Assembly (NCBI GenBank): GCA_017429525.1
Contig: JAFROT010000002.1
Span: forward strand, 1 to 55,145
Length of the DNA: 55,145 nucleotides
Reading direction: 5' to 3'
From: Bacteroidaceae bacterium
GTDB taxonomy: Bacteria; Bacteroidota; Bacteroidia; Bacteroidales; Bacteroidaceae
Shown here: positions 49,294-55,145 of the stretch, piece by piece
Position numbering within the stretch: position 1 is the first letter of the stretch
Layout of the letters: each line of letters starts with the position of its first letter
Notes under the pieces: generated by a model
What the model was told of the DNA's origin: nothing
Database searches by the model: none
The model's input: only the letters and a program-made list of their open reading frames with translations
Made by a program: the position numbers and the translations under genes

Positions 49294-52200
49294 ATGCAAA
49301 AGCTAAGACGATTGTTGATGAGCCTCGCGCTCATTCTTGCAGGCACCTCGCTGTGGGCGCAGCAAGTAGACATTCACGGCACCGTGCTCGACGACCTCGG
49401 TGAAGGTCTGCCCGGTGCTACGGTGAAAGAAAAAGGCAACGAGAGCAACGGCACGCTGACCGATATGGACGGCCAGTTCACGCTGAAGGTCTCTAAAGGT
49501 GCTACGTTGGTGTTCTCCTTCATGGGCTTCGAGACCCAGGAGGTGATAGCCAAGGAGGGTATGACGGTCACGATGGGCGAGAATGTCGCCGACATGAACG
49601 AACTCGTGGTCGTGGGTTATCAGGTGCAGCGCAAGGCTGACTTGACCGGTGCTGTAGCCGTGATGGACATGAAAGCCCCGATGAGCGAGAGCGATCCCAA
49701 CGTCTTGAACTCCATGCAGGGCAAGCTCGCCGGTGTGGACATCGTCACGGACGCTGCTCCTGGCGGTGGCGGCTCCAGCATCCGCGTGCGTGGTATGAGT
49801 ACGGTCAACGCGACGAACCCGCTCTACGTCATCGACGGTGTGGCCACGAACGAGAACCTCAACTCGCTGAATGCCGCCGACATCGAGTCGATTCAGGTGT
49901 TGAAGGATGCCTCCTCGGCCAGCATCTACGGTAGCCGTGCTGCTAACGGCGTGATCATCATCACCACGAAGAAGGGCAAGGAAGGCAAGATGGCCATCAA
50001 CGTCAACTATAACGCTGCTGTGCAGACCGTTGCGCGCACGTTCAACATGCTTTCGGCTGACCAATGGGGACAGGCTTACTGGCAGGCAGCCGCCAACGAC
50101 GGCATCTCGCCCATCGCAGCAGCAGGCCTCTACGGCACAGGCGCTACGCCTCAGCTCGTGGACAACGTGGCCGGCATCGCGACAGCCAACACCGACTGGC
50201 AGAAGCAGGTCTACAGCTCAGCTTGGACGCACAACCTCTCAGCCAGCATCAGTAATGCCAGCGAAAAGGGTTCGTACCTCTTCTCGGCCAACTACGTCAA
50301 TCAGGACGGTCTGATGGACCAGACTTTCTACAAGCGCATCTCCGCTCGCGTCAATTCTACCTACAACTTTAATAAGTACATCCGCGTGGGCGAGAACCTG
50401 ATGATTGCCAAGTGGGACGATCGTGGCGCTGCCACCAGCGACGACCGCGGTATTCCCTACTCAGCTATGCGCCAGCATCCTGCGATGCCCGTCTACTCGG
50501 CTCCCGGCGTCTTCGCTGATGCCGTAGCCATGCTGGGCTCGGATATCGACAACCCCGTGCAGACGCTCTACAACGCTCGCGACAACTCCAACTCTTCGTG
50601 GCGCATCTTCGGCAACGCATTCCTGGAAGTGATGCCCGTGAAAGGCCTTACGCTGAAGAGCAACATCGGCGTGGAGCACCTGCAGTTCCTCAACAAGACG
50701 CTGACCCGCAACGTGCGTGCCGGCGACGACATCAACAACCGCGCTGTCAGCCGCGGCTACGGTCAGGGCGACACCTGGACGTGGACCAACACGGCCAACT
50801 ACCTCTTCAACATTGGCGAGAACAACCACTTCAATATCCTCGCTGGTTCTGAGGCTATTAAGTATGTCTTCGAGGATGTCTCCGCTATGCGCAAGGGCTA
50901 TGCCTTCGAGGATGCCGACTACATGCAGATTGGTTCGGGCTCTACCGTCGCTGCCAATGGCGGTGGCAAGCAGGAGTGGGCGCTCTTCTCGCTCTTCGGC
51001 AAGATCGACTACAACTTCGCCGACCGCTATCTGCTCAGCGCTACCATCCGTCGCGATGCTACCTCGCGTCTGGGCAAGGACAACAACTCGGGCATCTTCC
51101 CCGCCTTCTCCGGTGCTTGGCGCATCAGCGAGGAGAAGTTCTGGCCGCAGAACAGCTACGTCGAGAACGTGAAGATCCGCGCCGCTTGGGGTCAGAACGG
51201 TAACTCGGCTATCGACAACAACTATGCCGCCTTCTCGACCTACATCTACGACATCGGCAACGGCGCCTACGACCTCAACGGAACGGGCACCAGCACCATC
51301 AGCGGTATCAAGGTGCTCACGACGGGTAACCCCAACCTGAAGTGGGAGACGACGACCCAGACCAACATCGGTCTCGACGCCTACCTCTTCAACGGCTCCG
51401 TCAACCTGACCCTCGACTACTACTGGAAGAACACCAAGGACATGATCACCGTCCCGCCTGTGCTCTCTGTCGCTGGCGAGAACGCTGCTAAGTTCATGAA
51501 CACCGGTACGATGAAGAATCACGGTTTCGAAGCCAACGTAGGCTACCACTCGCCTAAGTACGGCGACTTCTCGTGGGAAGGCTCGCTCAACTTCTCGATG
51601 TACCGTAACAAGCTCGTCAAGCTGAACGATGAGGTGGCCGTCATCGGCGGCGACTGGCGTCTGATTGAAGGTCAGCCTATGGGCGTCTACTACGGCTACG
51701 TCTGCGACGGCATCTTCCAGAACGCTGACCAGGTCAGCAATGCCGCTATGCAAGAGGGTAAGGGCATTGGCCGCCTGCGCTATCGCGACATCACGGGCGA
51801 CGGCGTTGTCAACGAGGACGACCGCTGCATCATCGGCGATCCCAACCCCGACTTCGGTCTTGGCCTGAACCTCTCGGCCTCGTACAAGAACTGGACGCTC
51901 TCGGCTTTCTTCTCGGGCGAGTTCGGTTTCGACATCTACAACGGCACGCGCAAGCAGCTGGAGTTCATGACCTACGGCAACTTCTACACCAATCGCGGTG
52001 CTGACGTCCTCGACGCTTGGACGCCGCAGAACACGGGCGCTTCGATTCCTGCGCTTACGACTACCGACGACAACAACGAGACGCGCATGAGCACCTATTT
52101 CATGGAGGACGGCACTTACATGAAGTGCAAGTACCTGAAGCTCGCTTATCGCTTCGACGGTCAGCCCTGGATGGCTAAGGCAGGCATCAGCGCACTCAAC

Positions 52201-52350
52201 GCCTACGCTCAGGTCGACAACCTCTTCACGATCACGGGTTACAAGGGTCTCGACCCCGAAGTGCCCCTCGCCGCTTACGGCGCACGCATCGACAATGGTC
52301 CCTATCCCCGTGCCCGCACCTTCTCCGTGGGTGTGAACCTCTCTTTCTAA
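49294..52350 (+). CDS. SusC/RagA-family TonB-dependent outer-membrane transporter
   Basis: 1018 residues from the ATG at 49294, with a signal peptide ending LWAQ. A carboxypeptidase-D-like domain follows (DIHGTVLDDLGEGLPGATVK), then the TonB-box-like region NELVVVGYQVQRK, the plug with SSIRVRGMSTVNATNPLYVI and SASIYGSRAANGVIIITTKK, and a beta barrel ending NLSF. It imports oligosaccharides together with SusD. The frame is open for 30 codons upstream without signal-peptide character, so the later start is preferred. susD follows after 45 bases. Confidence 0.96.
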   Translation: MQKLRRLLMSLALILAGTSLWAQQVDIHGTVLDDLGEGLPGATVKEKGNESNGTLTDMDGQFTLKVSKGATLVFSFMGFETQEVIAKEGMTVTMGENVADMNELVVVGYQVQRKADLTGAVAVMDMKAPMSESDPNVLNSMQGKLAGVDIVTDAAPGGGGSSIRVRGMSTVNATNPLYVIDGVATNENLNSLNAADIESIQVLKDASSASIYGSRAANGVIIITTKKGKEGKMAINVNYNAAVQTVARTFNMLSADQWGQAYWQAAANDGISPIAAAGLYGTGATPQLVDNVAGIATANTDWQKQVYSSAWTHNLSASISNASEKGSYLFSANYVNQDGLMDQTFYKRISARVNSTYNFNKYIRVGENLMIAKWDDRGAATSDDRGIPYSAMRQHPAMPVYSAPGVFADAVAMLGSDIDNPVQTLYNARDNSNSSWRIFGNAFLEVMPVKGLTLKSNIGVEHLQFLNKTLTRNVRAGDDINNRAVSRGYGQGDTWTWTNTANYLFNIGENNHFNILAGSEAIKYVFEDVSAMRKGYAFEDADYMQIGSGSTVAANGGGKQEWALFSLFGKIDYNFADRYLLSATIRRDATSRLGKDNNSGIFPAFSGAWRISEEKFWPQNSYVENVKIRAAWGQNGNSAIDNNYAAFSTYIYDIGNGAYDLNGTGTSTISGIKVLTTGNPNLKWETTTQTNIGLDAYLFNGSVNLTLDYYWKNTKDMITVPPVLSVAGENAAKFMNTGTMKNHGFEANVGYHSPKYGDFSWEGSLNFSMYRNKLVKLNDEVAVIGGDWRLIEGQPMGVYYGYVCDGIFQNADQVSNAAMQEGKGIGRLRYRDITGDGVVNEDDRCIIGDPNPDFGLGLNLSASYKNWTLSAFFSGEFGFDIYNGTRKQLEFMTYGNFYTNRGADVLDAWTPQNTGASIPALTTTDDNNETRMSTYFMEDGTYMKCKYLKLAYRFDGQPWMAKAGISALNAYAQVDNLFTITGYKGLDPEVPLAAYGARIDNGPYPRARTFSVGVNLSF

Positions 52351-52395
52351 TTCATCTTTCGCAATTCATAGTTCATAATTCACAGTTGAATCATT

Positions 52396-54090
52396 ATGAA
52401 AACAATATATAAGCTTTTCTCTCTCGGTTGTGTTTGTTGCTGTATCACAGCAACCCTCACCTCCTGCAACGATTTGCTCGACACCGTTCCGCAGGGGCAG
52501 TTCACCGCCGAGCAGATTGACGAGAGCTCCGTCGAAGGTCTGCTGGCGTCAGCCTACGCAGGTCTCGAAGCTCACTTCTACGGCAACAACGAGGCTTTCG
52601 CAGGCCCCTCGACCAACTGGATCTTCGATGTCCGCTCAGACGATGCCTACAAGGGCGGCGGCGGCACGGGTATGGAGGAGAATATCCACCTGCTCGAGGT
52701 CAGCGAGATCAACAGCGACAATATCAGCTGCCTGAACAAATGGCAGAACAACTACTATGCCATCAGTCGTGTACACAACGCTATGCTCGCACTTCAGCAG
52801 GCCAGCGGACTTTCGACAGCCGACCAGCTCATGGGTGAGCTCAAGACCCTGCGCGCCTGGTACTACTTCGACCTCATCCGCATCTTTGAGCGTATTCCTT
52901 ATTTCACCGAGAGCGAGGACGTTAACACGAAGACTAACACCGAGTACACGCGCGACGAGATTTTTGAGTTCATCAAGCGCGACCTGCGCGAGGCTATCGA
53001 CGTGCTGCCCGCACAGAAAAGCGCCGTCGGCCGCATCACCCGCACGACCGCTCAGGCCATCATGGCTAAGGTGTGCGCCTTCACCAGCTCGTGGGAGGAC
53101 GTGAAGAACTATGCCGATGCCGTCATCAAGAGTGGCCAGTACAGCCTCTTCCAGAACTTCGGCGACATCTCCAAGACCGCCTTCAACAACGGTTCGGAGA
53201 GCATCTTCGCCCTCCAATGCTCGACGGCCAACGACAATGCCCACATCAACTGGTGCAACCTGCTCAACTGCACTTATTCCGACGGCAATCTCTACGGCAC
53301 GGGCGACGACTTCTTCTACGGCTCGCAGAATCTGGTCAACGCCTTCCGCACAAATCCTGAGAACGGACTGCCGCTGCTGGATGGCACCTTCAACAAGGTC
53401 AACGTCACCGAGAACTACGATGGCACGCTCGACCCGCGCCTCGACTTCACCGTCGGTCGTATCGGTTTCCCCTGGCGTGGTCACACCTACACTGAGGGTT
53501 GGTGCCGTGCCTACGATGTCTATGGTGAGTTCTCCAACAAGAAGGCTTGGCCTGCTCCCGAGGATGCACTGGCTGCTTGGCCTTGGGGCGCCAACTCGCT
53601 CAACTACATGTTCATCCGCTATGCCGACATCCTGCTGCTGAAGGCTGAGGCTCTCATTGAGCTCGCCGCTGGCACAAATGCCGCTACGGACGAAGGGCTC
53701 GTTGAGGCTCGCGATCTGGTCAATCAGGTTCGCCAACGCGCTGCCAACAGCGTAGACGGTAGCTACTCGCCTGTTGACCTTGACCCCTCTAAGGCTGACT
53801 ACTACGTAGGTCTCTATCCCACCGATTGGGATGGTAACCTCTATTGGACAAAGGACCGCGCGCGTATGGCTGTCCGCTTCGAGCGCCGTCTGGAACTGGC
53901 CCTCGAGGGCAACCGCTGGTTCGACCTCGTCCGTTGGGGCACCGACTATCTGCTTCGCACCATGAACACCTACATGAGCGAGGAAGCAGCCCTCCGTCCC
54001 TACTACAACGGCCGCAGCATCAGCGAGAATGAGATCTTCCTCCCCATCCACATTGATGAGGTCGACAACAGCAATGGACTTTACAAATAA
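52396..54090 (+). CDS. SusD/RagB-family glycan-binding lipoprotein
   Basis: 564 residues. The signal ends in the lipobox LTSC with Cys24. Typical SusD segments are DLLDTVPQGQFT, then LKTLRAWYYFDLIRIFERIP, then FIRYADILLLKAEALIEL and VRFERRLELALEGNRWFDLV. It sits on the cell surface as the lid of the SusC transporter and binds the glycan. The spacer before it and the one after it both hold TTCATAATTC-type repeats. Confidence 0.96.
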   Translation: MKTIYKLFSLGCVCCCITATLTSCNDLLDTVPQGQFTAEQIDESSVEGLLASAYAGLEAHFYGNNEAFAGPSTNWIFDVRSDDAYKGGGGTGMEENIHLLEVSEINSDNISCLNKWQNNYYAISRVHNAMLALQQASGLSTADQLMGELKTLRAWYYFDLIRIFERIPYFTESEDVNTKTNTEYTRDEIFEFIKRDLREAIDVLPAQKSAVGRITRTTAQAIMAKVCAFTSSWEDVKNYADAVIKSGQYSLFQNFGDISKTAFNNGSESIFALQCSTANDNAHINWCNLLNCTYSDGNLYGTGDDFFYGSQNLVNAFRTNPENGLPLLDGTFNKVNVTENYDGTLDPRLDFTVGRIGFPWRGHTYTEGWCRAYDVYGEFSNKKAWPAPEDALAAWPWGANSLNYMFIRYADILLLKAEALIELAAGTNAATDEGLVEARDLVNQVRQRAANSVDGSYSPVDLDPSKADYYVGLYPTDWDGNLYWTKDRARMAVRFERRLELALEGNRWFDLVRWGTDYLLRTMNTYMSEEAALRPYYNGRSISENEIFLPIHIDEVDNSNGLYK

Positions 54091-54137
54091 GTATCAATTC
54101 ATAATTCTCAATTCATCATTCATAATTAAGAATCATT

Positions 54138-55145
54138 ATGAAAGCATTACATAAATTCCTCATCCTCGGTTGTGTAGGTTGCTGCATTGCAGCAGCCCTC
54201 ACCTCCTGCGCCGATGTCGAGTACGAGGCAGCAGCCTACAGCGAGGCCGTCCGCAACCTCGTCTACGAGAACCCGCAGGGCACGCGCCAAGTGACGCTCC
54301 GCTGGGACAATCCCACGATGGCCGGGCAGTCGGGCGTGCAGATCATCAAAGACAATACCGACGTTACCAATATCGACGAGGTCGTCAACAGTTATCTCAT
54401 TAAGAAGGCACCCACGAACGTCGACGTCGCCTACACCGTTAAGGCTCGCTATGCCGACGGTCGCGTCAGCGAGGGGCAGACCGTTCGCTTCAACATCGCC
54501 TATGAGGCACAGAAGAGCGCCGGCATGATTGCTATGCTCGTGCCTGACGACTACGAGCAGAGTGCCGACGAAAAGGACGCTGTAGCCTGGTTCCAAGCCA
54601 ACTACGTTGCTAAGGGCAAGGGTACGCTCGTCACTCCTGCTACGATTGATGAACTCGACAGCGAGAAGCAGGCTGCCTGCTGGGTGATGTGCGACCGCAT
54701 CGGCGTCGCTCACGGATGGCAGAACCTGCCTGGCAACCTCGCCTCAGCCGAGACCGTCAATGCTCTCAAGGCTTTCTGCGAGGATGGCGGCAACCTCTTC
54801 CTGACGAACCACGCCACGCAGCTCACCGTAGCCGTAGGCCGTATCGCTGATGCTTATGCTCCCGGCATCTTCGGCAATGGCGAGGGTGGTCAGAACCCCG
54901 ACATCTGGGGCTCGCAGCCCGTCATCGGTAACGCTGAGGGGCAGATCTACGACCACAGCGGCCACGACATCTATCGCGGAATGACCTTCACCAGCGGTCT
55001 CTACGAGCGCAGCATCTACACCTTCATCGGTGCAGGCGTGAAGGGCGACCACAACTGCATGTGGGACCTCAATGCCTATGGCCTCGCTCCCAATCCCAAC
55101 GTCGTGAAGACTTGGGAAGACCTCACCAACAGCCACGTGCTCGGC
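54138..55145 (+). CDS. Surface glycan-binding lipoprotein, DUF4960-like (partial)
   Basis: The first 336 residues of a gene that runs past the window end. The signal (MKALHKFLILGCVGCCIAAA, then LTSC) is very similar to that of SusD. A fibronectin-like domain follows (RQVTLRWDNPTMAGQ, then VAYTVKARYADGRVSEGQTV), then an alpha/beta region (SAGMIAMLVPDDYEQSAD, then FCEDGGNLFLTNHATQLTV). The second part resembles DUF4960, which I recall from SusE-position proteins of fructan loci. It is the third gene of the PUL and probably a SusE-like binding protein. The C-terminal part is not visible. Confidence 0.75.
   Translation, partial: MKALHKFLILGCVGCCIAAALTSCADVEYEAAAYSEAVRNLVYENPQGTRQVTLRWDNPTMAGQSGVQIIKDNTDVTNIDEVVNSYLIKKAPTNVDVAYTVKARYADGRVSEGQTVRFNIAYEAQKSAGMIAMLVPDDYEQSADEKDAVAWFQANYVAKGKGTLVTPATIDELDSEKQAACWVMCDRIGVAHGWQNLPGNLASAETVNALKAFCEDGGNLFLTNHATQLTVAVGRIADAYAPGIFGNGEGGQNPDIWGSQPVIGNAEGQIYDHSGHDIYRGMTFTSGLYERSIYTFIGAGVKGDHNCMWDLNAYGLAPNPNVVKTWEDLTNSHVLG

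Overview
The window looks like chromosomal DNA from a Bacteroidales bacterium, most likely Prevotella or a close relative. Supporting signs are a SusC/SusD locus, promoters of the Bacteroidetes type (TTTG, about 19-23 bp, TAnnTTTG) in front of many genes, no Shine-Dalgarno sequences at most starts, and families typical of this order (DUF5675, DUF3127, HU-like protein plus 'smalltalk' peptide, ORF6N, VirE-N/DUF3987).

Layout. 1-350: 3' end of a 23S rRNA gene, a 5S rRNA and a terminator. 600-17800: core genes. These are a SWIM/SNF2 helicase, leuB, alanine dehydrogenase, a TPR protein, a HAD phosphatase, purA behind a Fur-family regulator, and a four-gene minus-strand operon (zinc-hook coiled-coil protein, AraC regulator, dipeptidyl-peptidase III, AlkD-like protein). 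A GH51 arabinofuranosidase follows. 17900-22150: an accessory block (DUF5675, VirE-N/DUF3987, DUF3127, Bro-N) with GC-rich palindromic repeats, several of them inside reading frames. 22150-33740: an AT-rich defence island. It is one tight minus-strand operon, dndC-dndD-dndE (DNA phosphorothioation), then a PLD/SF2 helicase, a 70-residue protein, a second Rad50-like zinc-hook ATPase, and two unrecognised proteins, with a further unrecognised gene downstream. dndA and dndB are absent. 34100-36450: an ORF6N gene between 56-bp direct repeats, then an HU-like gene with a repeat-filled leader and the small smalltalk gene. 36500-42200: a divergent pair, an S9 peptidase and a calcium-type P-type ATPase. 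42200-44900: a cluster of four related proteins sharing a leader-like N terminus, with a gene fragment. 44900-45900: about 1 kb without genes but rich in repeats. 45900-47300: cobyrinate a,c-diamide synthase. 47390 to the end: a polysaccharide utilisation locus with a membrane-spanning sugar-sensor/AraC regulator, SusC, SusD and a partial surface glycan-binding lipoprotein, possibly for fructan.

How the genes work together. In the dnd island the DndCDE proteins would place sulfur in the DNA backbone. The co-transcribed helicase/PLD protein and the second ATPase with its partners are the likely restriction arm that attacks unmodified DNA. In the PUL the regulator would sense a sugar in the periplasm and switch on the SusCD genes next to it. 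The strongest candidates for something new are the extra genes of the dnd operon, the palindromic element that enters reading frames, a zinc-hook coiled coil that lacks ATPase heads, and the family of leader-bearing proteins with conserved 5' leaders and long poly-T tracts.
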